The notes beneath the pieces are model-generated. The model had not been told where the DNA came from. It was given only the letters and a program-made list of their open reading frames with translations, and made no database searches. The position numbers and the translations under genes were made by a program. 64,000 nt of DNA, taken from positions 25,320,002 to 25,384,001 of the forward strand of contig OY987242.1 in the NCBI GenBank assembly GCA_963920765.1. Reading direction: 5' to 3'. The DNA comes from Ulota crispa. Taxonomy: Eukaryota > Streptophyta > Bryopsida > Orthotrichales > Orthotrichaceae. Below are positions 38,161 to 50,096 of this stretch, in pieces (the stretch's first letter is position 1; every line of letters begins with the position of its first letter).

Positions 38161-38733
38161 TAGAGTGGCCAATCCCTCCTGGATTGTTTCTAGGGCGCGA
38201 CCTCAAGACGAACGAGACCTCTGGTGGAGAATGTACACAGGAGTGACAGGACTTCAAGGCGTCAAAGGTGTCGCTTTTGGGTCTACCGACATCCCAGACA
38301 CATCCATCGACTGGCGCTCGTGGATGGCTGGCAGGCAGGCAAACACCGGGACACATGGCCACGCATTCCCCTCGCCCGTGCTCCACTCATCCTGCGGCCC
38401 CATCGACACCCAAAACCCTGCACCACGTCGTAGGCAACAACAACAGCACACCCACCCACCCCTGCGTTGCAAGGCCGAGCACCGAATTGTCAATACAAAC
38501 CGGCGTCAATTGCTGCAGAGAGATCGAATCAGGCGCAAACAGCGCACAATCATCGTACCTGGCATGGCAGTCGTCGTCGTCGTCACCCAGTCACACAGCC
38601 TTTCGGAAAAGAGTGGCTACCGAATTCCTTCTGATCTCGGCATTCTAGCAAATTCCTTCTGACCTCGCATTGTATCAAATTCCTTTGTGAGCTAGCTTGG
38701 CGTTGTAGTAGTCAGACAAGTTGCGTTTCAGGG
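38161..38733 (+). promoter_or_regulatory. Upstream region of the HEAAH gene
   Basis: GC-rich DNA directly after a MITE, probably promoter and 5' leader. Overlapping open frames (38165-38662 and others on both strands) have no recognisable protein and are treated as chance. The MITE at 37834-38160 ends 573 bp before the start codon. Confidence 0.4.
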
Positions 38734-41040
38734 ATGGGCATGGAAGCGATGGCGGCGAGTGTGCGTGTGCGGACGAGTTTGGGAGCGGAGTTCAATGCTA
38801 ACACACGCGTGGAATCGTCGTCGTCGTCACGATTCACGCCATCGCTGAACGCGTCACGGTGGCGTCTGCGCGCGACAGGATTGAAGGTGAGTAGTGAGAA
38901 GACTAGATTGGCGGTGGTGGTGGTGAGGGCAACGACAGGGGAAGGGGTGGCGAGCGACGTGTTCAAAACGCTAGAATCCGCGGTGGCGACGAAGGACGGG
39001 ATGGCGGTGAAGGAGGAGCTGGACAGGCTGGTGGAGCAGGGCGCGACTAAGTTGTGGGGGTCGACGGCGAACCTGTCGAGGCGCAACACGTTCATGACGG
39101 AGCTGGCGAGGCTGGGGATTAAGAACCCGGAGGAGCTGGCGGTGCCGAGCAGCCGCAACGACGCGGCGTTTCTGGCGACGGTGGTGGGAACGACGAGCGT
39201 GGTGGCGGTGGCGGCGGGGCAGCTCCCGGGCGACTGGGGCTTCTTTGTGCCGTATCTCGTGGGGTCGCTGTCGCTGGTGGTGCTCGCTGTGGGGTCTGTG
39301 GCGCCGGGGTTGTTGCAAGCGGGCATTGATAAATTCTCCTCCACTCAGGGTGACTTCCAGGAGCGCATTCTGCGTCATGAAGCGGCGCACTTCCTGGCGG
39401 CGTACTTGGTGGGGTTGCCTATTGTGGGGTACAGCTTGGACCTGGGTAAGGAGCATGTGAATCTCGTTGATGAGTCCGTGGAGAAGCGCATCTACGAAGG
39501 GTTGGATCCTAACTTGCTCGATCGCTTGGCTGTCGTCTCCATGGCAGGTAACTAAATGCAACATATAACCCCATATTCGATCTGTATGGAGTTGCATGTT
39601 ATGTATAGAGTGTATTTGGTCAAGATTCACTCCGAATATAGGGTTATATCTATCACCACACTCCATTTTGGCAACCAATTCCTTCTGAGCTTGCTTCTTC
39701 GTTTTTGCATGCTGGACTTGCAACCAAGCCTTTCCCAATATGCTCATCTTACTAGTCAGGGACATCCAAAAGCACCAACCAAGCATACTAGTTCCTCTTT
39801 CAATATTGCAAAACACACATCCATTGAATGTTCTTAGAAATGTTTAAGCAATAGTCCATCGAACATCATGTCAAACTCACTCACTCATCCAAGATAACCC
39901 TAAACCCTAAACAAACTTAACAAGGGTAGTCACACCTTCTTGACCCCATGTGAGGGACACCCAAAAGCACCAAGCATAACTAGCTCCTCTTTTTCTTCAT
40001 CAAAACTTGCCATATCAGACATCTTGTTGAATTGCTATTGAATGTGTCAGACAACTCACTTCAAGTATTGTAAACCACATCCTTGGAATGATCCTAGAAA
40101 TGTTTAAGCAACAACAATCCATCAAACATCATGTTAAACTTATTAATGCAGGATAACCCTAAATCCTAAACCCAACAGGGGTAGTCACATCTTCACTTCA
40201 TTCTCAATCTTTAGAGAATGGGGACATGGTAGTCTCTCGTTGATTTTTAGAGACCCCACTGAGAAATGTTTCTCTTCGTCATTGGAGGAGAAGAATAGAG
40301 TGAAGAAATCTTTGTACACAATTTTTTTTTAATCCTTGTTTGTCTATTTTTTTACCCTTGCATATCTTTGTCTAATCATTGTTGCTTTTCCATTTAGCTA
40401 TTGCTCCTCTTGATTTAGCTCTCTTCTTGCTGCTGCTGTCACCCTTGCTCCATTCTCCATTCTCCACCACCCTCAACAGGGAAGTCACACCTTCTTCATG
40501 GAAAATTGCTCCCATCGGCTCTTCACGGAATTTACATTCTTGGAGAAGGTGTGACTGCCCCTAATACCAAACATGCACCCTTGGACTGTGTTCTGATAAA
40601 TTCGTGTTCAACACCAGGCCCTAGTTGAGATTAGGGCACAATTGTAAAAAAACTCAAACCAATTGGATTTGATCTCTTACTCATAGTTTTCAAGCTTTGT
40701 TTTTTTTGCTTGTGGGATTGGCGAGCAATGTTTGTGATGTGATGGGTTTGCTAATGATGATGAAGGGTCAAATGCCTTGTGTGTGGCAGGGCTGGCGGCA
40801 GAGGGGTTGAAGTATGACAAGGTGATGGGGCAGTCGGCAGATCTGTTTTCGCTACAGAGACTGCTGAACCGAAGCAAGCAGCCGCTCAAGAACACGGAGC
40901 AGCAAAACCTTACGCGTTGGGCGGTCTTCTTTGCAGCGTCTCTGGTGAAGAACAACGCCGCTGCTTACGAGGCTCTCATGGCCGCCATGGCCAAGCAGCT
41001 CCCCGTTAGTGAGTGCATCAAAGCCATCGAGCAGGCGTAG
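38734..41040 (+). CDS. Plastid HEAAH metalloprotease-like protein (VIR3-like)
   Basis: Two exons, 38734-39547 and 40790-41040, joined GT-AG in phase 1, give 354 residues. The first ~65 residues are rich in Arg, Ser and Ala, like a transit peptide. Hydrophobic segments near 145-162 and 171-194 suggest two membrane spans. RHEAAHFLAAYLVGLPIVGY follows, with HEAAH at 215-219. The second exon continues AGLAAEGLKYDKVMGQSADL and ends in helices. The HExxH-like motif and the GLAAEGL segment resemble the protease part of FtsH, but there is no AAA ATPase domain. From memory, the closest plant proteins are the chloroplast protein VIRESCENT3 and its stress-regulated paralogue. Whether it cleaves protein is uncertain. 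Confidence 0.85.
39755..40195. repeat. Imperfect ~200-bp tandem duplication in HEAAH intron
   Basis: 39755-39935 and 39950-40195 share, in order, AAGCACCAA, TAGCTCCTCTTT, TCCTAGAAATGTTTAAGCAA, ATCATGT.AAACT, GATAACCCTAAA and GGGTAGTCACA. The first unit contains two telomere-like CCCTAAA units (about 39897-39912), the second a decayed form. Confidence 0.65.
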
Positions 41041-42363
41041 TTAGTCAAAAGAACTTAGAAAGTTAAAAGTCAAAGTTAAAAGTCATAGTTAGTTTGGGGG
41101 TGTTTGTATTTTAGTCTTCTCCTTTTCCTCTTCAATTCTTCAGTTGTAAAAGAACCGGTTAGATTTTCATTTTTATAGTAACACTACCCTAGGCTTGATT
41201 CTTTGTTGTGGAAGAAAAGGAAAAATCTTTCTATTTTGCCTCTTTTTACTAAGAAAAATTTGCAAACATTGTGACAAGTGTATCTCAAGCACCATAATTG
41301 CCAGCCCTTGCAATTAAGGGACTAAAGATTACGAATTGTTTTGGTAAATTTAGATGTATGAATAATTCATGCTTCAAAAAAATGAGTATTCATTTGAATG
41401 GATGACTAATTTGTGTTTTATGAAAAGAATGGCTTGTTACAATGGCAGATGACAACCTTAGGGACGGTTCACACTATATCCTTTTAAAATTTGAAAATCC
41501 AATTGGTTGATAAACTAAAGTTGGGATTTGACAATTCACAACAATGGTTGTTAGAGTTGAAACCTAAGTTGTAGGATAGAACTCTAACATGACAAAAACA
41601 TATCATGTCTAGAACTAAAATGAACAAAGAACTTTGATGTCCATATGATAACTACATGCATGTTTGTCTTTATTTAGTGACTAGGGGAGGCTTAACAAAT
41701 GGATCTCCAAAATGAGGAAAACTCTTAAAAACTTAATTCCTCTCCTTGTTTGCTAGAAAAACTAGAAGAAGTAAACTTGGAAGAGGTCATTGACCAATGT
41801 AAATTTCTAACCTATTTTTAGAAAACTTGATTTTTCATCTTTTGCAAAAATTCCAACTTTGAAGCCCAATGCTAAGTCCCAAGTCCCATGTCCTTGGTCA
41901 TTGCATTTTGCCCATGTGGGTTGAAACTTGGATCAAGCACCTAAACTTTGAGTGAAGTTTGACCCTCTTGGATCCAGAACTTCGAAAATGCGCTGCCATA
42001 TCCCACCAATATATTTGCAATAAACGTTAATGTTTTTCTTCAATACTCATTTTTGCACTCAATAACCTAAGGATATTAGGAAATTGTGTTGAGGAACGAC
42101 TAGCAAAGATGGGAAGTGTGATGTAATGTGAATTGCTCTTTAGCTCAAAGTAGGAGAGGTTTAAATTTTCCAAGTTTGACTAAATAAGGACCACTAATTT
42201 GTCAGTTCGATAATCCTTACATTAAGATTATTACGTATTGCAAAAGAATACAAAGAGCATACATACAAAATGGTGGATTGCTATAAAAACACTTTTGCTC
42301 ACTTACATAGTGATACTTGTTCAAAGGGTGTGAAAAAGTTAGCACTCACGATTTTGCATTTAA
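41041..42363. other. Intergenic region after the HEAAH gene
   Basis: The first few hundred bases are probably 3' UTR. No gene was recognised further on. Confidence 0.5.
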
Positions 42364-43277
42364 CCCTTAAGGATCAAGCAAAGTTTTCACCAAAAATTCT
42401 TCAAAACTGCCAGTTTTAGAGCATCAACCAAATTTGAAAACAAAAAACGTTTTTATGCATATGTGACCGTAGGATCTTGTAGAACAATGGTTTCAGAAGA
42501 TGTGGAAAAAAATTCAGAGTTTTCCACCATGTGAATTGGAAGTTAGAATGGTTTGAATATTCAAAAATGTCTTGTAAGAAACCGGGCAGCTATCCTTCAG
42601 AAGGTGAAATTCCTAAGGAAAAAAGGCCATGTGGGTGGTGCTTCTCTAAATTCCTTATTCCGCCTAAGTAAAGTACATGTAAAAAAAGTTTCAAATCATT
42701 TGGAGTTGTATGACATATGGAAAAAAATTAGTAAATAAAAAGAAGTAGAGAATGATTCAAAACACTAAATTGTTAAGAATTTAAATATGGAAATGAAAAA
42801 TGCCAATCCCAATGGTCATAATGTTGTCATAAACAATGTTCATCCTTTGGTTTTGTTTTTTTTCCAAAATGTTGAAAATTGAGTAAAATAAAGGACTTCA
42901 AAGTTTATTTTGGAGTAGAGAATCCATAACTGCCCGCAAACAAAAAGTCCTCATAACTTTCATCTCGTTGATCCAAACAGAATGATTAAAAGCTTCCAAC
43001 ATTCACATAAATCTCCTAAATCAATTTAAATTTTTGTTTTTGAAAAAAGTGTAATTTACAAATCTGCCCAGGCTACCCGCCAAATGTAAAAAAGAACATA
43101 TTAGGCTATAACTTTTTACTCATAATTCCAAATGTCATGAAATTTAGTGCATATGAAAGATAAACCTCATCCCCACATTCTATTAAAATTTCAGCTTAAA
43201 ATATAAAAAGCTCCAATCACAAATACTTGCCCAAAATTGCTATGTTTCTAAAAAAAGGGAGTCTGGTCCTTTAGGGG
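42364..43277. mobile_element. TTAA-flanked element, 914 bp
   Basis: It runs from CCCTTAAGGATC to GTCCTTTAGGGG, with TTAA at 42360-42363 and 43278-43281. The middle contains CTGCCCGCAAAC and CTCATAACTTTCATCTC, shared with 29726-30677 and 34935-35645. It is non-coding. Confidence 0.8.
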
Positions 43278-43281
43278 TTAA

Positions 43282-44107
43282 TGAAGTAGGTTGGGCAAAA
43301 CCCTATTTTCTATTAGAAATGTGAGCATTATTATTTGTGAAAGTGAGAGTCTCAGTCTACTATCTACACCAAAATCATCATATTTTTTGGATCACAGTGT
43401 TTCTGATGGGCATTCCTAATTTTTATCTTTCGTAAACTATTGAGCTTCCATATAACATTCTTTTTCAGCAAGTCAACAGCATATTCAAGTTTCTTAGTGC
43501 GGCAAGCTTTTAGGATTTTTTTTGCTAGCTTGTCATAGTAAAAATAACAAAATTACTGTGGACCACAATGCTTATGAATTCACAATAGTTATTCATTTAC
43601 AGTATTTAAAGACTTCGGTATAGTGTTGTATTCTAAATAGTACCCACAAGCGCAAATGATAAGAGTAGCAACAACATGTCCACGATGATTAAAATTTATA
43701 CATGGTCTTCAAACATTCTAATTTTAGAATGGTATGGAAATTTGGTGTATATCATGCTGTTCTACACCATGATACAAACTTGCGATGAATTTTCTAGGGT
43801 TTTTTAGCTTATCTTTTGTATGCTATGAATATTTTCACTTTTTCTTTGAAAATTCATTATAGTTTTCAGTAATTTACAAGAAAGTCTAAGTTTTTTATGA
43901 CACATAGAAAGAAAGTTATTTTCGTTTTGAAAATAAAAAACTAAAAAATACATTCCTATACAATTGCTAAATGGGAGCATGCAGAGTTAAAAACTTTGAC
44001 ATGTAACTAAGTGGGAAGACCCAACGTTTAGGGGTTGAATCTATTCAGAAAAAAAAAATTCAAATTTTTGACTAAAATATGAATTGTAAGATGACATTTA
44101 CATACTG
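43282..44107. other. Gene-free stretch with an orphan element end
   Basis: CGTTTAGGGGTTGAA at about 44020 looks like a right end of the TTAA family without a left partner. Nothing else was recognised. Confidence 0.45.
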
Positions 44108-44383
44108 CATAACATTCAGTAGCCCGCAGTGAGGTTGCCTTTCCTTCTCTTCAAGTATCATCCACAAACTTTATCATGACTTTTTTTTTTTTCTTTTTTT
44201 AAAAATGAATTTTCTGACATGGTTGGCCCCCACATCGACGTATGTGCACTAAAGTGAGCCTCCCTTTCATAAACTCTTTGACAATTTCAGCCAAGTGTCC
44301 TCTTAACTATTGATGGGTGTGGAATATTCCACACTCTTCATCTGGAGGGAGGGCATGCATAATGAGCGCTACTGAATGTTATG
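44108..44383. mobile_element. Miniature element with CATAACATTCAGTAGC ends
   Basis: 276 bp with perfect inverted ends CATAACATTCAGTAGC and GCTACTGAATGTTATG. No clear target duplication. A relative lacking the right end lies at 6804. Confidence 0.7.
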
Positions 44384-44544
44384 TGTGAGAATAGTACTAG
44401 CTTATAAAGAAAACATTTTGAACAAGTAATAAAAACAATTTGAACAAGTCCTACAACAACATTGAAACATAGAAAATACATCATAATAGTAATGTATTGA
44501 AATGACACTAAAATTATTTGAACTAGTTAACAATAATGTTTTAA

Positions 44545-44766
44545 CCCCTGAACGGCCGATTGGCCATCTCTGGCCGTATGTATGGCCGTATATACAGCCA
44601 TATTTGAGTTGCTTTGAGGGCTTTTCAAAAAAATTATGCAACCACCATTGTACAACCCTTCAATATGTATGGTTGTAACACTTAATTTTCAGCTAATTCA
44701 AATTTCTGAATATTGATTGCGACCATATTTGGTACCGTATCTCTAGAGCCCAAGAGCCCTTCAGGG
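44545..44766. mobile_element. TTAA-flanked element, 222 bp
   Basis: It runs from CCCCTGAACGG to CCCTTCAGGG, with TTAA at 44541-44544 and 44767-44770. The interior has three GGCCGTAT-like units (TGGCCGTATGTATGGCCGTA). Confidence 0.65.
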
Positions 44767-44770
44767 TTAA

Positions 44771-45577
44771 ACGTGTATCAACATTCAAAATGTGTGTTAA
44801 AATTTTACACATCAAAAGTCGGATACAATATTAGAAGCTGATTAGGAGGCTATACTTGTGAAAATTCATACTCATATACATGATATCCAAAAATGGCACA
44901 ACAAAATGATTTGGGGTCATTATCTGAAGAGATTTATGATTGACTTAGGAGATTTTGAGTTTCCTTCGTAAAAATCCTACATTTTTTATTTTCAACAGGC
45001 ATTTTTAGTACATGCACAGTATATTGCCTATACTTGTATTATAATCAGACCTTTGTCACGTTTCTCGAAAATTTAGCAGGTGTTTGATTAACTCAAATTT
45101 CAACCAATTTTTTTGACATTTCATTTGACTGGCTTTCTATTGTTTTATGATTCTCTCCGCTCATTGTTTCGAGATGTTCTCCAAATTGAATAAAAAAAGA
45201 TCCATAAACACCCATGGAAGTACAAGAATGGCAACTACTCCCAATAACTTCTATAACTTCAATATTTGGAAACTTACTAGTCGGAGGATCCCTGACCCCT
45301 AATGAGATTCTCATAACTAGCTCAAGTGCCTATTCTTAGTAGTACTGAATGTGCTAAATTTTCAAAATTAACACTAGTATTTCCATCTTGCCTAGCTTAA
45401 AAAAATAAAAAATGACAGAGTTGTCGCTAGCTTCACCCTCATTTGCAAACATAAAATCTGTCCACCTTCCATTGCAAGCGGTCAGACACTAACGGTCTGT
45501 CAGGCAAGTATCACAACAATAGCCTTTTTTATTCATTCACAATATTCATGTGAACTATAAGGGGTTCAAATTTAGCT
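44771..45577. other. Gene-free stretch
   Basis: No exons or element ends were recognised. Confidence 0.5.
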
Positions 45578-46104
45578 AAATTTAGGGAAATTTGATGGAT
45601 ACCCTTAAAGTTTGCTATACTTGTAAAGATGTCCCTGGTTTTTCAAAAGTTGTATAAATATCCTTAGACCATGATATATTGAGGTTTGTTTTGTTGTGCA
45701 AACCACTTCATTCTCCCTTTGTACCCATGTTGCTTTCTTCCTGTTTTACTACACTCATTGCTTCAACATTGGTCAGGACATGTCTCACACAAGCACATCA
45801 AACCCTTGTGCTTACTTCTATGAAAACTTTTATACAAGTTGGCCAACATTTTTTTTTTATGCAAGACGTTTGTTAGCATTTTATGACCGTGACAGTTGCA
45901 GCAAGGAGTGCAGTAGAATGGGAGAGAACCAATATGTGCACAAAGGGAGAAGGAAGTGGCGTGCACAACAAAACAAACACCTGAATATTATGGTCTAAGA
46001 ATATTTGTGTAATTCTGAAAAACCAAGGTATCTACTGTCTGTAAATATTACAAACTTCAACAGTATCCACTATCCACCAAATTTTTCCCAAATTTTATCA
46101 TCCT
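45578..46104. repeat. Long foldback element, ~530 bp
   Basis: Each arm is about 180 bp or more. TTGTTTTGTTGTGCA faces TGCACAACAAAACAA, TTCTCCCTTTGT faces ACAAAGGGAGAA, and the outer ends AAATTTAGGG and CCCAAATTT also pair. The ends lack a definable target duplication. Confidence 0.65.
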
Positions 46105-46378
46105 AAAAGTGCTTAATCTTGCACAAATTTTGTCATGATTAAATAAATTTGTTAAGGAGTTAGGAACTTGTTTTAAGTTTAGGCAAGCAAGTAAAGATTT
46201 TCTCAACAAATTTAGACTATAAAACCAAGTCAACTTATCAAGCTATTTTTATCATATAGCATAATTACCTTAAAAGTACCCATAACCAATAGCCTCTATT
46301 TTCACAAAAAGAGAGAATGGTTTATCAAAAGGAAGAACTTTTTAAAACCTAATTAAGCATGAAACCAAATCCAAATTA

Positions 46379-46595
46379 AGATAGGAGCACCCAATATCAA
46401 TAGTGTACCTAATGGCATCACTCTTGACACAAAGTGGTCATTCTAGAACTTAAAACTAAGCACACCATAAGAGCTTATTGTTGTTAACTAAAATGATAAG
46501 CTATCTATGATATACTTAGATTTAAATTCTAGAATGACCACCTTGTGCAAAGGGTGATGCCATTAGATACATTGTTGGATTGGGTGCTCCTACCT
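46379..46595. mobile_element. TA-flanked MITE, AGGAGCACC family
   Basis: 217 bp from AGATAGGAGCACCC to GGGTGCTCCTACCT, with TA at 46377-46378 and 46596-46597. Arms of about 75 bp continue with ATTCTAGAA and CTAATGGCATCAC matches. Confidence 0.85.
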
Positions 46596-46908
46596 TACCA
46601 CCAAACAAGGGATGAAGTGAATTCATCCCAAGTTTGCAAAGGTCAGCTTTGTGTGCTGGGGACCCTTTTTGGGATGTAATTTAAAGGTGACAATTGGTGA
46701 CAACCAAGAGTTGCACTACTACAAAGGTCAGAGTCTTATGATGAATTGATGACTTTAAAAACCAATTGGTTTTCCTTGATAAAATTTGCATGTTACGTTG
46801 ATTTTTTTATTCTAGCTTTGAAACCGCCTTAATGTTAATTTAAAAACGCTATTGTTATCGATACTTTGAGGGTGCATGGGGTGAGATATATTGCACTTTG
46901 AAGCTTAA

Positions 46909-46951
46909 AAATTTCATCACATAACTTATAAATTTCATCACATAACTTATA
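46909..46951. repeat. 21-bp direct repeat, two units
   Basis: AAATTTCATCACATAACTTAT occurs twice in tandem. Confidence 0.9.
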
Positions 46952-47664
46952 CTTGAAAGCAATTCACATTGTGTTCTATGTCCTATCTCAACACAAGATC
47001 GCAATTTCATTGGATTATCAAGAGTGAAAAGGAGTACTGAAAAAGGTTGTGAATATTTTATGCAAAGATATTGATGGGACTTGGCTAAAAGTAGGATCTA
47101 ACCAAATGATCAACTCAAACCTTGAGTGAAGTCTCACCTTCTTGGCACCAAAACTTTCAAAAATACAGTTGTCACATGTAAGTAAAATGCAATGAACTAA
47201 AGCGCAAAGACTTGGGACGTAATGCAAAGTACCATGTCTGAACTTTTGCCTTTACACCAATCAAATTCTTAGATTTTGGTGGGACATTGGTCATGGAACG
47301 TAGTGTGAGGCGCCCTTATACTTTGAGAGTAAAGGCCACCAATGAGGAATTCATAAGGTGCATGACACTTTTAACTAGCAACTTCCAAATTTGAGCTTCC
47401 AGTCGATTGATCTGTGAAAAGAAAAGCTATCAAAAATTCAAAACTACCAAGATGAAGCCTAAATTGTGTTCTCACTGATGGAATTGTTATGAGCTAATGG
47501 GTGTATGTGTTGTGTTTTAGTATTTCTTGTTGCTGCAATTTAGTTGGTTATAAGTGTCATACATTGTATAGGGTAGCAAGGTGTGGAGATAAAAAACCAC
47601 CCTCATGACCTGGTTTGGCACATCCAAAGTTGGATGACAATTGTCACAAATGCAAAAGCTAGGG
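46952..47664. other. Gene-free stretch
   Basis: No exons or clear repeats were recognised. Confidence 0.5.
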
Positions 47665-47860
47665 TTATTTTGCATGCCGTTTTGTGGGGCTAGGGTAGAA
47701 CATTTCACCTCTTTTATTTACAAACAAGGGTAAAATTAACAATTTGCTCCCTATGTTACAGTTGGTTATTAAGTTTGTTCTCTTTTATGGTCCTAGACAA
47801 AATTAGAGGCTCAAAGTCTATGTGTGAATCTGCAATTCTCAAATTCAATCCTATGATGCC
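47665..47860 (+). repeat. Dispersed ~200-bp repeat, copy
   Basis: GCCGTTTTGTGGGGCTAGGG, TTACAAACAAGGG and GACAAAATTAG in the order seen at 1255-1440. As at 1255, an end of the TTAA element family follows directly. Confidence 0.5.
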
Positions 47861-47875
47861 GTGATAAACATCTAA

Positions 47876-48521
47876 CCCCTAAATGCCCAAGGCACCACAT
47901 TTTGGTGCCAATAACATTTTGAAGTTCAATAAAATCTAACTAAGCTGCTATTTTTAGTATATATTATTTCAAAATTATTTCTTTTGAAGTTTAGTTTTAA
48001 CATCAAAAACTTGATTTTGAACATTATTGATTATGAATTTTCTATTCAAGATTTTGTGCAAGGGTGTCCATTGCAATCTTGACTTTTTTAGTGTTGAGAG
48101 CTCATGAAAATGAGCCTCACATACACTAGATCTTAAAGAAAATTTCACACTAGAAATTCATTTTAAAAAATTGTAAAAGATATTTTGAAAAATTATAAAT
48201 GGATTGGAGTTATGTATGGTATGCCCTTTGACCTCATATTTTTTTGGTGACCAACATTTTAGATTTGACATGTGAAAAGAAGATTGAAAGGCTTGAAGTC
48301 ATTTTTGCAATTTTAACACCCTCTTGATCAAACATTATAATCTTTCAATCCATAAGTGGTATTGTTGTATTTTTTTTTCTTATGTGATGTTTAACATATC
48401 TAGTTTGAATTTGTATGGTTACAATTTACAAAAAATTCATACAACTTATCAAAATATTGGCTTTTTGTTCAGTTTAGAGCAATTTCCTAGAAGCTCAAAA
48501 AAGGCCTTGAGCATTTAGGGG
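47876..48521. mobile_element. CTAA-flanked member of the TTAA family, 646 bp
   Basis: It runs from CCCCTAAATGCCC to GAGCATTTAGGGG, with CTAA on both sides (47872-47875, 48522-48525). The flanking CTAA is a direct repeat, so it is a target duplication and not part of the inverted ends. Confidence 0.75.
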
Positions 48522-48525
48522 CTAA

Positions 48526-49394
48526 ACTCTGACATAGTTTGGTAAGTGAAAAAGGCATGTCATCTAACCTCAACCTAAGTAATGCCAAGGGCATACAGCC
48601 CAAACAACTAGCTTGGAATAGATGAAGATGTCAAGGTTCCAACTATCGTTTTACTAGAGATAACCTCTCCACCATTCAAGGGCAAAAGTTTGGAGGCAAC
48701 AATTTTTTAAGCCTCAAAAAGTGCTAATTTCAAATGGAACATAAACATGAGTATAAAAATGCAGGGATCTACTGTACTTTTACAAAAGATCTCAAAACGC
48801 CATCCTCAAACAGCATTTTATTTTGGTGTGACCTGGCCCTGATACTGGCTTACTGTGGTGTGCACTTTGGCGAAGAGCACAAATTAAAGGTTGGAAGAGT
48901 TCATCGTAGTGGCATCATCCTAGGAGTTGGAAATGGAATAACAATTCGTAAAGTTTGGAACTTCAAGCCCCTAGCATTTGGAGAGGAATATCAAAATAAT
49001 GGGTTTTGATGCCAAGACTGCATAGCCTCATGTGAGCTCGTTTGTTTTGCTGGAAAAGCCCTCAACCAGCCCCTTCTTCTGAAAAATTTACAAGATGCTG
49101 CCTACGATGACGCGGTTAGTTGTCTGAAAACAAAAACTCTAGACTTACTTTTTGAAAATTCGGTTTCAATATTTCTAGACTCAGAAGATCTGGAAGGTGA
49201 GACTTGACATCTCGGAGAATCACATGCGTACTGCATGAATAATCAGCCAGCATAGGTGATATATTCGATGCTCGCGTAGCCCCAACCTGTGAGGATGGTT
49301 CTGATCTCAACGACTTGGATAACAGTGCCAACACACTAGGTACAACGTTGTGACTAGACTTATGCTTAGCAGATTAGATACATATCATCGGAAT
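48526..49394. other. Gene-free stretch
   Basis: A 91-codon open frame at 48734-49009 has no recognisable features. Nothing else was seen. Confidence 0.45.
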
Positions 49395-49570
49395 TTTGAA
49401 TTTGGGAACTTTGAGTTCACACTTCGATTCAGAGACCCTGATTTCGTCCAGAGCCACGGAGGAGGATGAAACTGGCCACCTCCTATGTAGGGGGTACTAC
49501 TTTCACTCCGGTTTGTAAGGAATGCTGAGATTTTCCACCCTCGCCCCGTAAAACGGCATGCCATGTGAAC
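49395..49570 (-). repeat. Dispersed ~200-bp repeat, GC-richer copy
   Basis: On the minus strand: GGCATGCCGTTTTACGGGGC, then CTTACAAACCGGAG and GGACGAAATCAGGG. It is a copy of the 1255/36300/47665 family. Confidence 0.5.
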
Positions 49571-49799
49571 CCAGCCAAAGCAATAAAGTCGCGTCTTTAT
49601 CTGCACAGGACTAAACCGCCTTTTTAAAAGCCTTAAAACAATGAAATCAATGCATGAGTTACACTGGTGTAGGAAAGCGTTACTAAAACCTGAAGAGGAC
49701 AGCTTACAGGGCTCACCGACCACGTACGTCTTTTTGCAAAATCCTCCTGGCTCTGATTCAAAAGTTCGTAGTCTATGAAGATATCTTCGAAGCGTAATC

Positions 49800-50036
49800 T
49801 AAGGTAGGACGGGAGGTTGTCATCTACAGAAGGTCTTCAAAGAATCGGGCCTTACAAAAGAAACCATAAAATACGTAGGATTTCCAAGTCCAAATTCTCT
49901 ATGATCCAAACAAGGAACCACACGTACCTCAAGATTACTAAAAAGATATCTCACTCGCGTTATAAGCAGATGAAAATACAGGCTGAGCACAGCTCTGGTA
50001 GCGAAATGATCACAAAGTTCAGAGACAGAATAATGT
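49800..50036. other. 3' flank of PGK copy B
   Basis: Homology with the copy A 3' region stops at about 50037. AAGGTAGGACGGGAGG at 49800 resembles an end of the AGGTAG MITE family, but no partner was found. Confidence 0.35.
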
Positions 50037-50096
50037 TTACAAAACTTGTGTCGATAAAAAAACTGCTCCTGTCCTCGTCCGACTCTACCCGCCTGT

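Noticed and set aside
38165..38662. 165-codon frame upstream of the HEAAH gene
   Set aside because: It starts beside a MITE end, overlaps several equally long frames and shows no domain; probably chance in GC-rich leader DNA.
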